Counted from the stretch's first letter, positions 21,701 to 33,701 are shown. The stretch is 64,000 bases of DNA from Carallia brachiata (GCA_021464245.1 JADCRB010000068.1:3656594-3720593), one strand, 5' to 3'. Numbers and translations: made by a program. The notes: generated by a model not told the origin, from the sequence alone.

Positions 21701-22497
21701 ACTTGAAGAATTGGGAGGAGTGTTTGCCACATGTGGAGTTTGCATATAATAGGAGTGTCCATTCAGCTACCAATTGCTCTCCATTTGAGGTTGTGTATGG
21801 CTTCAATCCACTTACACCATTGGATTTGTTGCCTTTGCCAGTTGAGGAGCGAGCTAGTTTAGATGGAAAGAAGAAGGCTGAGATGGTCAAGCAGTTGCAC
21901 GAGCAGGTGCGACAACACATCCAGAAGAGGACCGAACAATATACTAATCAAGCCAACAAAGGGCGAAAGAAGGTTGTATTCGAACCTGGAGATTGGGTTT
22001 GGGTGCATATGCGAAAAGAGAGGTTTCCTGCTCAAAGGCGTTCCAAGTTGCAACCAAGAGGCGATGGACCATTTCAAGTGCTTGAACGCATCAATGACAA
22101 CGCCTACAAGTTGGACCTTCCAGGTGAGTATAGTGTGAGTGCTACATTTAATGTTTCTGACCTTTCTCCTTTTGATGTAGGTGACGATTTGAGGACAAAT
22201 CCTTTTGAGGAGAGGGGGAATGATGGCAACCAAGGTAGCATTAAGACCAATTCAAGGGATCCTTTGCACATTCTAGATGGACCGATCACGAGAAGTAGAG
22301 CTAAAAAGCTCAAGGAGGCTCTAAGTGCTTTGGTGAAGGATGCTTGGGCCACAAGCAACGTGCATGAAGGCTGCCTTGGCATTCAAGGAGTTTCTTGGAT
22401 GTTAAGCAAAGCATTTGGAGGTCAAGATTACTCGGTGGTGCCTCAAGTTTATGTCAACATGGTTCGAGTGCAAGAAGACAAGTTTGGGCCGACATGA
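18746..22497 (+). pseudogene. pol: pol polyprotein (protease, RT, RNase H, integrase), frameshifted
   Basis: Domains in order. Linker with acidic residues (18750-18950, own frame). Aspartic protease around [11 protein letters not shown] (18956) to [13 protein letters not shown]. Reverse transcriptase from about 19640, with [40 protein letters not shown] and the catalytic YFDDILIYS at 20161-20187. RNase H with FEVECDAS to VVADALSRR (20595-20940). Integrase with an HHCC zinc finger ([12 protein letters not shown] ... CDRCVTCKQ), the catalytic core ([17 protein letters not shown], and the Glu after DGQT) and a GPF/Y-type module ([22 protein letters not shown]). A one-base loss near 21650, next to the catalytic Glu, shifts the frame. 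The last frame runs through the polypurine tract and 277 bp into the 3' LTR, ending at 22497. Confidence 0.85.
22207..22220 (+). other. Polypurine tract, inside the integrase frame
   Basis: GAGGAGAGGGGGAA directly before the TGATGG start of the 3' LTR. It primes plus-strand DNA synthesis and here also encodes part of FEERGN in the integrase tail. Confidence 0.85.
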
Positions 22498-23094
22498 GTA
22501 ATTGGGCCTAGTGCATACACGGCTATGTATGAACTGATTTGGATGTTAAATTTAGGATTTTAATTAATGTTTTGGGCTGGACAATGTTTTAGTTAAGCCC
22601 AATCCTTTTCCAAGTAGGAATTAGCTTTAATTCTCAAGTTTCTAGTTGAATTAGGTTTTCCTTATTGGTGTAGGAACTTGGTTTTCTAGTTTTAGTTGTC
22701 TTTTGTTTTGAAAACCCTAGTTACTTGGGTTTGCCTATAAATAGGCTTGTAAGACTCTTATTTTGGGAGAATTTTGATGAATTGAGAATTAGAACAATTG
22801 TTCTTTGGAGTTTCAAAACTCTTTTACAGAACTTATCAAGGATACCTCCTTGTGGCGTTCAACCTAGACTTATCACCCTCCTTCTTCCTTTTCTAGGGTG
22901 TGGCGTCTACAAATCTTCTTATACCTTTGGTTCGCGTCTCCATATAGACGTTGGGTCAAGGTTCCTTCAAACCTGACTTGGCTTTCCTTGGGTTGTGATT
23001 TCAATCTCGTTCATGGGTCTTTCGGTGTATCCGTGGGGTTCGCGTCTCCCTATAGGCATTGGGTCTTTCGGTGCTATCCGCGGGGTTCGCATCA
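22221..23094 (+). repeat. 3' LTR of the young Ty3/gypsy element
   Basis: Near-identical to 15864-16734. Differences seen: a TGC insertion near 22372, and single changes near 22388, 22827, 23013, 23023 and 23058. TATA box at 22736-22743. Confidence 0.9.
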
Positions 23095-23099
23095 ACAAT
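23095..23099. repeat. Target-site duplication ACAAT (right)
   Basis: Matches 15859-15863. Confidence 0.85.
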
Positions 23100-24521
23100 A
23101 TTTTGATAGGTTTATGCATAATTTTTATATATATTTGGATAGTTTAACTATGTAAATATTGTAAATTGTGGCAAATTCTACTTCGGTTGCTTGTTTTATG
23201 CTTTGTAGGACAATTGGACATAACTGAAGTATTTGATGGCTTGGAAAAAGGAACCTATCGGGTTTGAAGGAGTAGAAACAAGCCGAGCACCAAAGAACCG
23301 AATCAAAAGTTTGGTTGGAAAGCTAATATGTGGTCGGTTCGTGTAGAATTTTACAGTTTTGCGCGCTGCTTGGTATATTTTAGCTATAACTTCCTCTATA
23401 CAAGTCGGAATTAGATGATTCTTAAGTTGAATCGAAGCTAAGAGATAGAGCTACAAGTTTTCTGTTTTGACTGACTTCGGATTCTGCCTGGAAAGGGTCG
23501 CAATTTGGGTCCGAATATAGAGGGTCAAAACTGTCCAGGAAATTTATAAATCCTTTTCCAACTCGAATTTGGACTCTTTAGGGCTTACAATTTTATTTTT
23601 TGAGGGGACTATAAATACTGAAGTTACAGCAGAGTTAGAGGACTTTTGGGGGAGGCTACTCTTTCGAACAAAAAGATGATACAGAGAAAAGCGTGGAGAC
23701 CAAAGATAAGAAGAGCATAAGGAAGGAACATAAAGACGTCGAAAACGAGTTTTTCAATTCCTTCTCATTTCTTCTTTCTCTTTTGAACTCTTGATATTTT
23801 TTGTTTGTTTATTTTTAGTTTTTAGCATGAGTGGCTAAAATCCTAACTAGGGTGAAAGGGATGTAACCTAGTTTAGGGCTGGATTATATGATTTTTGTGG
23901 ATATTTTATAGTTCTTTGGATTATATTATAATTTCATGTTGAGAACTGGAATTTGATTTATCTATTTTGCTTTTAAATATGCTTTTGTACCTGATCACCA
24001 TGAAAGTAGCCATAGGAGTTGTGTTGAGATCGATAGATGAGACACGAGTCGTGCACTAAATAGATAAACATATGAATTTTGAGTTAGAGATGAGATAAAT
24101 TCATATGATGTTATTAAAAATTCTCTGTTCTTAATGAGTTTAATATGATTTGTGTGAGTTCGAGAGAAGATCACAATTAGATTGAATATGGTTAGGGTTG
24201 CTTGACAAAGAACACTAACTAAGTAAGAAGTATTGACATTCAGTTCAATTGTCCACAAAAATTTCATATAGTTCAATTCCTTTTAGGTGAAAGCCCATAG
24301 CCTAGTATTCTTATTCTTGAACCATCTATATAGTGTCATTAGTTTTGTTTAATTAATTTAATTTTCTTAATTTAATAGTATTTATTTTCTTTTTATAATT
24401 TTCGCAACATCAATTTTTTGCTCAAGCAATATAAATTACGATTATCCTCTGTTCCTTTGGGTTCGACACTTGGATTATTCATCAGAATTTTATTACTACG
24501 ATCGGCCTTGTACGCTTGTAG
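23100..24521 (+). repeat. Remainder of the old Athila/Tat-type 3' LTR
   Basis: Continues the LTR begun at 15851. It holds no gene. It has a stretch of TATA-like sequence (CTATAAATACTG near 23610) and closes with the phrase TTTGGGTTCGACACTTGG ... CGATCGGCCTTGTACGCTTGTA, a familiar ending of plant Athila/Tat-type LTRs. The total LTR would be about 1.43 kb. The exact 3' border (near 24520) is inferred from the start of FAR1-like sequence on the other strand. No 5' partner LTR is in the window. Confidence 0.55.
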
Positions 24522-24539
24522 GATTTCACTTGGTCAAAT

Positions 24540-26762
24540 AACACATACCTGCTTTAGCAACTGGGTGGCTACTGGCAAAACTTGTTTTCCCATTTCATTG
24601 TTCTCAGCTTTGACCCATTTTCTTTTAACTGGCTTCAGACCTGTAGCCTGTTCAATATAAGCCAAAATCCACTTTGACCTTGGCCTCCCCCTCCGCTTCA
24701 CAATTGCTGGATCTTTATATTTGACAATAAGACCAATTTTTGCCTTCTCATCTTTCCCATCATCTTTTTCAATAGGTTCATATGCTCATTTTTGTAGCTG
24801 AACAAATTGCTATTTCAGTTCCTTCATCAAAAATTCATACTTGCTTACATCTACTAGTGCATAGTTAGTAGACGAGTAAAAGACTTTCTCCAATTCTTTA
24901 AGTCTTGTATTCTCTACTGAAGGATTGGGGCTCCCAAGCCTTATCTTACTGTGCCTCCTACACACATCCTTCCTTTACCGCCTTAGTATATACTTGTCTG
25001 GAATATTTAGCACATCATTCGCAGTTAGAACCTTCAACGCATGACAACACAGAATACCCCTAAATTCAAAGTCCGGACAATTGCATTTTACATCGGCATT
25101 TTCTATTGTAAAGCTAATTTTATAACTACCTTGTTTCACCCTTTTCCCCGCACCACATACTACCTCCACCACTTCAAATACTCTTTTACTGTCGCACTCC
25201 TTCACTTGCCCAACATCACAATACATTATATTTGTAAGTTCTTTTGGCACATGCTTAAACATCAAGTTACTGTATGCTCTACGAAGCTGGTGTTCAAAGC
25301 CCCACCTAGTTACACAAGGGATTTCAGTATTGGTAGTTGTAAAATCCTTTTTAACCTCCCTCTCTATCTTTTTCCTCACCACCAACTCATATTGATGAAC
25401 AAACTCACTTAGATTTGTTCTCGAATGGACATATTTGTCAAAGAATGAATGCATGCTTTCACTCCTTTGCGTTGAAGACATTCTTGCCCAGAAACCAGCT
25501 TTCACAAATGCAGGAACCCACCTCTCCCTACTTTCAAATAGTGCCTTAATCCATTCATTGCTTTCTAGCCTAAATGTTGACACCATCAAAATCCAACACT
25601 CCTCAAACTCTTTGATAGTTATTGAATCAAACACTACATTCATAAATGTCTCCTTCACATCTCTGTACTCTGGATGCATACCCAATTTTATAGGAACTTT
25701 GCATACTATGTGCCAGATACACCATCTATGTCTGATACCTTAGAACACCATTTCAATTCCATTACCTATATTTTTACATTGATCAGTATTAATGACATTA
25801 GGCTTCTTACCACGCATGCAACTCAACTATGTCTCAAATAACCATTTATATGTCTATATCTTCTCATTGTTTAACAGACGCATCCTAACAATATCGACTG
25901 CCAATGGTGATTGACTCCTACAAATGTCCCCAACGACATGTCATAGTTGTTCACCAGATATGTCGTATCGAAACTAATAACATTTGAAAACTCCAAACGT
26001 TGCCCTGCACCTCTTATCTGCACAAAACATATGTTTCAATTTACATTCATTAGTTGGCTTGATTTGGTAGAAGAATTCTCCACTTCTCGACTGCATTTCT
26101 CCAAATAACCTATGTACAGCTTCTACATCACCTCTAACAATCCGAAGCTTTCGTGTCTTACTAATATGATTACTCAAATCTACTACAAAACATGCCAATT
26201 CCTCGTGCCCCCCTACCTGCACTATAACAAATTTGACATTATCACATGGCCTTATACCAGATCGGTCACTTGCTTTCAATTGAACTTTCTAGTGCACATC
26301 AACTACTCTATGTTGTCTTATAAATCTAGATAGTGATGGGTTAACCTCATGGTTATGCTCCAATTCAACCTTCATTATAACCCACAACCCTTCTCTCTTT
26401 GCGCAACAAAAACGGGCTTTATAGTCAACCCTCCTACTTGCCCTTTGGGAAAGTATATTCTTCCCTCTTGACTTGTGATCCCGCCCCTTACTACATGTTA
26501 TCATATGCCACCTTGCTTTCCCAGTCACCTCGTCCTTTTTAACACTTCATTTCGCAATATCAAAACTCATCTATCTAGCATATAACTTGTAAAATTCATA
26601 TATCTCATCCATCTCATTAAATGCCATTCCAACATAAAGTTCTACTATCCTGGTTTCTCCAGTTTCCATTCTTTCATTCTCTGTAGAGCCAATACCACCC
26701 CTATCATCATTCCTGCCATCCTCAGCACATCCTTCCTTCTCATGCGACCTTTTCTCATCCAT
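24540..26762 (-). pseudogene. FAR1/FHY3-related (MULE-derived) pseudogene
   Basis: Minus-strand remnant of a FAR1-RELATED SEQUENCE protein, the plant transcription factors domesticated from MULE transposases. N-terminal part: acidic leader, then the FAR1 DNA-binding domain (VGMAFNEMDEIYEFYKLYA, then CSKG ... CCAKREG ... ELEHNHEV giving the C-C-H-H zinc-finger pattern). Next is the MULE transposase region (MFCADKRCRATFGVF, NVINTDQC, RHRWCIWHI, GFWARMSSTQRSESMHSFFD) and the SWIM zinc finger CNCPDFEFRGILCCHAL near 25040-25085. The C-terminal tail continues to about 24540. At least five in-frame stops or shifts (near 26530, 26290, 25975, 25850, 25740) break it; the longest intact piece is 236 codons (24975-25685). 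It could instead be the transposase of a mobile MULE; no terminal repeats were found. Confidence 0.75.
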
Positions 26763-27521
26763 CTCACTGCAACACTACCCTTTCCTGTCACCAATACATG
26801 CATCCAATCAATTAACCACACACAATATAGACATTGTGCTGACTAGATGCTATTCTACCTAAACCAACTAGCTCGATTCCTTCTACTACTTGCCAATTAA
26901 CTCGCACTGATCATTCTAATCAGTTATCTTATAGCAACTATTCACCATTTTCTTCACTTAAAAGTTACCTCAACTCTGCTTACTCAATCGATCAATCACT
27001 TGATTGCCTTCACAAATTATTACATATTCCACTTATTGTACTCCTTCCCAATTATTAGAGACATGTGATGGATAATTATTAGAGACCTGTACATTAATGG
27101 TGTCCCTAATTTACTTCCACAGCCAAAAACTGACCTTCAAGATTTTAAATTCCTTGGATTTCAGGATTCTTCCGGCCAAATTGGAGCCACTCTCGTATTG
27201 CCTCCCTTCCCTCTGCTTATGTTTGCTTTCATTCCTTTTCCTGCTTCCCAACTTTTGGAGACGACTACACCTATCCCGCTCAAAAGGATGCAGCCAAATT
27301 ATTATTTTTTACCCCTCCAATTGTGTCCCACCTTTGCCCCAGCCATTTTCACGATTTTGCCCCCATACAACCCTTTATTACCACTGTTCCTATTTTCCCT
27401 CTTTTTCCAATCATTGTCCATGTGGCTATTTTTCTTATTTCTTTAATTCCTACCACGTCGCCTACGGCGCTCCTTATGTTGCATCCCCTCGGTCCGCCAA
27501 TCTTTAGTGTATTCAATACCT
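26763..27521. other. Spacer 5' of the FAR1-like pseudogene
   Basis: Pyrimidine-rich on the plus strand and non-coding. It has a short direct repeat AATTATTAGAGAC near 27050 and 27075, and cytosine-rich stretches (27180-27450) that keep frames open by composition. It may include promoter sequence of the FAR1-like gene, but no element is convincing. Confidence 0.45.
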
Positions 27522-28848
27522 CTGAAAATGAAAGAATGATTATAATATCCTCAAATGCTTATTTCTTTGTCACCATAAAAGGACCTTTTACACAAATAGA
27601 AAATTTGATATTATAGTACATGTTAATTTTTTTTCTCTTTTTACCTTATTCAAAATAAAAAAGTTTTAGTTTTCATTGCTTACATTATCTTCTTCCAAAC
27701 ACAATAAAAAAATTATTCTATGCTAATTTTTCTCTTTCCTATTTTCCTCCAATTAACTTTTTTTTTTTTCAGCAAAACAAAGCATAAGGGAAGCGGATTG
27801 CAAATGGAAGCAATGATAAGATATGTTTATTATGTTTGCCGTGATCTTTGGAAATTTTATGGCTTTGGTTCCTTTATGCTAACTGCCAAGGTATAGTTAT
27901 TATGTTTGTCGTCTCTTTTGGAAGTTTTATGGCTTTGGTTCTTTTGTCGGGATGATGGTTTCCAGTCGCTATCGTTCAAATAAATAAATAAATATGATAA
28001 AATAAAATAAAAAATTTTACCACACACTTGTTAGATTGGATTTCTAACTTTCCATCCAACATTGGCAGGAGCACACGGCACTTCAACGTTACCAAAAAAT
28101 GGGCTCTCTTCCAAGGATTTATTCCCATAAAAAAGTTACACTTAAAATTCACTCAATAAATGAGTTGAATAAAAACATTTAGTAGTAGCTTGAATGATAA
28201 TTCAACTTGTTTTTTTTTTTTGCATTAATCAAAATTCGATTCCTTTTACTGACATTCGTCTCACAAATATGAGGATTTTTTGTCGAGCGTGCGGTTGTTG
28301 GTTAAAGAATCATTAACACTGTTGTCAGATGTGAGAAAGCTCATTGAACCTATCAATGGGTTTGTCCCTGTAGAAGTGGTTAAGCAATGTATTCAAACGG
28401 TAGTTACACCGACCTCGGCCTACAAGTACTTTGACCAATATACCTACAAATACTTTTTTTTTTAAAAGAAAAGTTGAATAATAACAAATAAATTCATTAA
28501 ACTCAAGAACAACTCATTTAAAAATCTTTTATTAAGTCATTCGAATTGCATCATCAGATTAGATCTAGTAGCCACTAGCTAGGCTCATTTTCACAATATT
28601 ATATTTTGTATCTTTACAATTATAAGGAAACTAAATAGTAAAAACCTTTTAATTGGTTTGTGTTATTAAAAACTAAGAATTTTGTGATTTTAATTTAATT
28701 TATAATCATAGATTTAATTAAAATGTTAATTATTTACGTTAATATCATAAACTTAAATGAGTTATTCTTTAACATTTTGTTGGCTTTGCTCGAATCATTA
28801 ACCCTCGTTTGCTAACGATCCTTAATTAAACAACAATAAACTCAGCAA
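27522..28848 (+). repeat. 1.33-kb duplicated block, copy A
   Basis: Matches 44637-45971 in direct orientation over its whole length, with substitutions and small indels. Start landmark TTCAATACCTC, end landmark CTAACGATCCTT ... CAGCAA. Inside are two tandem 71-bp units around TTATTATGTTTGYCGT ... TTTTATGGCTTTGGTT (27827 and 27897), also present in copy B. No gene is seen; the short open frame at 28280-28465 is not conserved in copy B. Confidence 0.75.
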
Positions 28849-31139
28849 CTGCACTGCCAACTAGACAATGAAGCAAGGGAGGGGCGTTTCTTTGTTTTTA
28901 AATTCTTATCTTTCACACTAAAGACTTTTTGTTTGTTTTGACCTTAGGAATGTAAAGGTAGACTCTAAAGCAATTTTTTTTTTTTTTAAACTTATCTTTG
29001 TGAACGGCGAACAGTATAGTAAAAATCAAATAATGCATGACAGGGGAGAGAACCTAAATTATTTTTTTTTCAAATTTTCTCGGTGTACAATATAATAAAA
29101 TAATATTATTTATTAAAATTTTATGTAGGTACTAATGTGTATCTTTATTATAAAAATAATATTATTTTAAGTGCAACGACTTCTATCTTTTCTCTTTTTT
29201 CTCTTGTCTATAATTTTTATTGTGTGAATAGCAACTTACACAATAAAAATAAGATTATTTTTTCAAGTATAACAATCTATATAATAAATATAATGTCTAT
29301 TATAAATTGTAGTTGATTTTCAAGTCACATATTTAATAAATTTTTATTTATGAATGCATAAGATATATTTTCATAATATTAATTTAAATTAGTTAGAAGC
29401 AAAAAAGACAATATATTTTAAAAAAACAGAAATATGATGTTTAAAATGGGTATTTTATTATTTTGCTTGGTAATAGCTAGTATTAATTTAATTTAATATA
29501 ATTATTTTATTTTATTCATCAGCAATCAGCAATTAACACTCAACAATAGTGGCAGCACTCAATAATAACAAGACAAAAGACCTCCTAAAAGATTCTTTGA
29601 AACATATATAGCCATCATGAGCATAATATATATGTCATATATTTATGGAGGCAGCCTTAAACACATCTTAAATAGCCATAACTAGTTTTATTATTCCAAG
29701 TAGTCGTATTTTGTGTTTTATTTAATAATAACATTCATCCCTCTTTCACGCCATAAACCACAAGGCAAACCACAAGCATACATGAAAGTGCTGGGCAGCT
29801 GGGGTAAGCATAATGTGGTTAAATGATGGGACAGATAGATCAATTTGTCTGAGGTGCTGCAAAATAGCTAAAGAGACTGGGCCCCAGTCACTTCTCTATA
29901 TCTCAATTTCAACCATATTTTGTTACTAATTCTTAACATATTGTTGGAGTAATGACAAGCTGACGGTGGGATTCCTTCTTATTTTTCCAAAAAAACTTGG
30001 AATGACGAATAGTTAACTTGTTGTGTATCAGTTGGAAAGAGGATGACAGGTTTAAGGACACTGTAAAAGTTTTTTTGTACCCAACTCACAATTTTATGAG
30101 TAGCCACAAATTGTGGGATTTTAAAAGGAGGTCGGGGTAAAAAACAGCGGCTAATATTTCTATAGTTGCTAATATTAGACTTGTATATGGTTCGGTTACA
30201 ATTCGGTTTTGGTTTCGAAATATTGGGTCTAGTTTTAAAATATCTTGAATTTCAATCAAACTAACCTTTGGACGGTCTAATCTGGTTCCAGTTTGGTTCC
30301 AACAGTTCTACTTTCGATTGACCTCTGATCCCGATTCAATTTCATTCAATTCAAACCAATTAGAAAATATAATATCTCACATTGATAATAAACAAATTTA
30401 TGATATGATTTATAATGACTATAAACTTCTTTTACTATCAGCTTGAGTTTTTAGTTGGATTTAAAACTCTTGGACATTATTTCATATGATATTAAAATTT
30501 TAGTTTACTTATTTTATTTGTAGTAGTTAATTTGACTCATTTTTATAAATTTAGTCCGTTTTAATGAAATGTTTTTGTGTTACATGCTAATCAGATTTAA
30601 TACGTGTTAAGAGTCTTATTAAAAAATATAATATCTTATAGTGATAAAGAAACAAATTTATAGCATGAGTTGACTATGATTTTTCTTACTGTTAATTTAA
30701 ATTTTTAGTAAAATTTGAAACTTATAGATATTATTTGACAGCTCGTATGAATCTAAAATGGCACCCATTTGTATTTCTAAGTTCCGCTGAATAATTGATA
30801 TAAATTATACACCCAGTGAACATTTATAGGTATAATAATTTCCTTAAATTTAGACAAAGATAGTTATATTGAATTACTCCTTGCAAACATATTGAGTTTA
30901 AAATTGAAAGGTAATCCGTTGCCCATGGTTTTAAAAAAATGAATTTAATTGAATTTAAAATTTATTCATAAACATGTTTTAGGGAAAGAATGAGGATCCC
31001 CGATAACCCCATTTACTTTAACATATGAAACCAGTTTTATTATTGTTATTATTTTAATAATAAGAGTACATCCGGACTTGACTTTGTTTGTTTTGTTAGA
31101 GAAGGAAAAGAGATTAGAAAATTTTAGTTAAAAAAATCA
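28849..31139. other. AT-rich spacer, no gene seen
   Basis: Long non-coding stretch. It includes a GGTTCGGTTACAATTCGGTTTTGG-like degenerate repeat at 30185-30350 of the kind common in plant spacers. No ORF, RNA gene or terminal repeat recognised. Confidence 0.5.
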
Positions 31140-31480
31140 TTATTATCTTATCATTTTCTCATAATTTTTTCTTTTTCATAATTTTCTAATCAATCTAAAT
31201 AACGTTATTTTTTTATAATTTTTTCTCTCACAAATTACTATTTATTTTTCTTTCTAATTATTTTCTTTCTCACAATCTTCTCATCAATCCAAACAACCTT
31301 TTCTCACACAATTTTTTTCCTCACACAATTTTTTCTCTTACAAATTACTATTTATTTTTTTTTTCTAACCATTTACTTTCTCATAATTTTCTCATAAATC
31401 TAAATAATTTTATTTTTCTCACAACTTTCGTTTTCACAACTTTCTTTCTCGTAACTTTTCAACAATCCAAACAAACTACA
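31140..31480. repeat. Degenerate tandem repeats (CTCACAAATTACTATTTATTTTT units)
   Basis: Three or so pyrimidine-rich units of about 100-120 bp sharing TTTTTCTCTYACAAATTAC and TCATCAATCCAAACAA. The edges (GACTTTGTTTGTTTTG at 31080; CAATCCAAACAAACTAC at 31450) hint at a MITE with worn ends. Confidence 0.45.
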
Positions 31481-31599
31481 TTACTTGTGCATGGATTAAA
31501 AATAAATTCCTTCCCGCACAAATTTAAAGACAGTTTCCTTCCCGTACAAATTTAAGGACGGATTCTTACATGTTGCACTAAGCGGAATAATTTCTTCTT

Positions 31600-31690
31600 T
31601 TAAGTACTATACCAGGATTCGAACTCCAGATGTGGTAAGAAAAAGAGAAAATCTCTTTGCCACCTAGACCAACCTTCCAGTTTTGTAAAT
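31600..31690 (-). mobile_element. Possible tRNA-type SINE head
   Basis: On the minus strand TGGTCTAGGTGG (31660-31671) fits an A box and GGAGTTCGAATCC (31615-31627) a B box, in the right order and spacing. No A-tail or target duplication resolved, so the right limits are unknown. It could equally be an old tRNA-related repeat of another kind. Confidence 0.4.
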
Positions 31691-32753
31691 CTATTTATTA
31701 TTACCTCACCATAATATGATTTCTCATATATGTTAGACTTTAAAATATTTGTGTAAATTATATTTTCTTATGGTCCAAATTATCAATTGTTTTTATTTTG
31801 ATCACAAATTTAATTTGGGATCCAATACGTTGCGTGAGAAATTGGCCAGATTTTATCCAGAATGTGGGACTGATTTTTGAAAATTTTAGGTTTCCCACCA
31901 AAATATGAGTAGATGTGTGACTAGCAATTCAAAACATGCAACAGGCAAAATAAAATATGCAACGACTTATGAAAATATCCAATAAAGTCTGGTAATACTC
32001 TTTTTTTTTTTGGTTTTTGTTACACATTTTGTGATCATAATTTCACATCAAGTTATTTCCAGTAAGAAAACTGAAATTTTAAAAACCAAAAAAAAAATTT
32101 AAAATTATAATTTTTTATTAAGAGGATCTCACATTCTAGTCAGTTTATAACCAAAATCTTCATACCATTAACATTTACTACGTTTCAATCTTACAACTCC
32201 ATTTGTTTTACTAATAGAACTTCAAAGGAAAGATGATGCACGAGATATACGTGACTTTTATATTGCACAAATTCGTCAAGTGGACATTTTTAACGATAAT
32301 GCCAAATAAAAAAAATTTATAATAATAAAGTTTTTGAGAACAAAAAAACATATATAATAAATTTTAAAAAAAGCTTGGTGGATGATCAAAACTTTAACAG
32401 GAATTGCTGTCTTACACAAATTGTTTATATACTTAGAGGCTTTCATAAGCAAAAACGGCTATTATCATTTCGGAAATGTAAGGTGCACCGAATAAAATGT
32501 ACCGAAAGCATATCGATAGTATTAAATAATAATAAAAGTTTGGGGTTTTAAAAGAAAAATTTTTTTGAAGGAAAATTTTTTTGTAATAAATCTTGTTTAG
32601 TATTTACATTTTATATTGTAGGGTAACATTTATTTAGATCTAAATTTTAGTTCTTTTTTTTTTTTTTAAAAAACCATCATTATATTGTATCGAAATGCTA
32701 CTTGGTTTATCATCCATGTGCTCTTAACAATGCCCTTATTATTTACGCACCAA
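31691..32753. other. AT-rich spacer, no gene seen
   Basis: Non-coding; A and T runs only. Confidence 0.5.
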
Positions 32754-33701
32754 AATTAGGAGTGTTCAAAAAATTCGAAAATTTCAATTAATCAAAAAAA
32801 TTGAATCGAACTGAAATATTATTTTCTATATATAATTTTTTTTAATAATTAAAAAAAATATTACTAATATAACAATTATTAACAAATAAATGTTAATAAA
32901 ATATTATTATATCTTAAATAACTATTTATTTTTTTCTGTATAATGATAGTTATAATTTTTTTAAAAAATATATATCAAAAATATTTTTTATATTTAGATT
33001 ATAATTTAAAATTTTTTTGTTATTAAATTCAGTTAATCAAAACTTAATTGAAATCTTCAGTTAAATGAATTTCAGTTCACCAAAATTTCAGTTTGCGAAT
33101 AATTTTTAATTTTGTATAACTGAAAATTTCAATTTAAAAACAGTTTCTTGGGGCCTCTGGTGTGGCATAGCTGATTGGTGGGGTTTGAGTTGGTGTATTC
33201 CTAACTTCTTTGAGGATCTATTTATGCAGTGGCAAGGATTGGTTTGGCGGAAGGTTGGAAAGCCTATTTGGAGTACTCTCTTCTACACTTTATCTTGAAC
33301 TATCTGGTTAATGCGTAATAAGAAGATTTTTCAAAATCTTGATCCGGCTTCTAAATGACCATTACTTAAAGATGAAATTCTAGCACGCACATACACTTGG
33401 CTCAAGGCTGGAAATTGTATTCTTCCTTTCCAAGCCCAAAATCTTCTCTTAGCTACTAACATTTTGCGTGGCAAGTTAAATTCTACTCTCATGTCTAGCT
33501 AGTGACTTAGGTTGCCTTGCTGTCTTTGGGATGTCTTTAATTCCTTTTATTGTTTTAAAATTTAGAATTTTGTGTTGTGCTTCCTCCTTCGTTGGTGTGG
33601 TTTGTATTAATTTGTACTTGATATTCATTGTAACTTCTTACACAGTTAATAAAATTTTTACCTGACAAAAAAAAGTAACTGAACCATAATCATCCCTAAC
33701 G
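32754..33701. repeat. Small repeat (TTAGGAGTG...CATCCCTAA ends) split by an L1 tail
   Basis: Begins TTAGGAGTGTTCAAAAAATTCG and ends ACCATAATCATCCCTAA, imperfect inverted ends (7 of 9 bases) of a common short plant repeat rich in AATTCGGTT/AACCGAA-like words. The L1 fragment below lies between its two parts. Confidence 0.4.
33117..33683 (+). mobile_element. 5'-truncated L1-type LINE, 3' end
   Basis: Plus-strand translation in one frame with stops follows the C-terminal end of plant L1 ORF2: WWGLSWCIPNFFEDLF, then the TLSWTIWLMRNKKIFQN motif, and ARTYTWLKAG. This is followed by a 3' UTR ending TTAATAAAATTTTTACCTGACAAAAAAAA (A-tail 33667-33674). An 8-bp direct repeat TAACTGAA at 33117-33124 and 33676-33683 may be the target duplication. 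Only the last roughly 110 codons of ORF2 are present, and in-frame TGA/TAG codons show decay; strong 5' truncation is typical of L1. Confidence 0.65.

Larger units (their letters stand above)
15864..23094 (+). mobile_element. Complete young Ty3/gypsy (chromovirus-type) LTR retrotransposon, 7.2 kb
   Basis: It has two LTRs (871 and 874 bp) with about five substitutions and one 3-bp indel between them, 5-bp ACAAT target duplications, an initiator-tRNA-Met primer-binding site, gag with a zinc knuckle, pol in the Ty3 order protease-RT-RNase H-integrase, a GPF/Y-type integrase C-terminus and a polypurine tract. No chromodomain was seen. The coding frame is broken at about four places (near 18240, 18745, 18950 and 21650), so it cannot make the full polyprotein. 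It is inserted in the LTR of an older Athila/Tat-type element. With an assumed plant rate of 1.3e-8 per site per year, about 0.6 percent LTR divergence means roughly 0.2 million years. Confidence 0.9.

Noticed and set aside
27097..27616. Overlapping open frames rich in Pro, Phe and Leu
   Set aside because: Cytosine/thymine-rich spacer keeps frames open; no motifs, no codon pattern.
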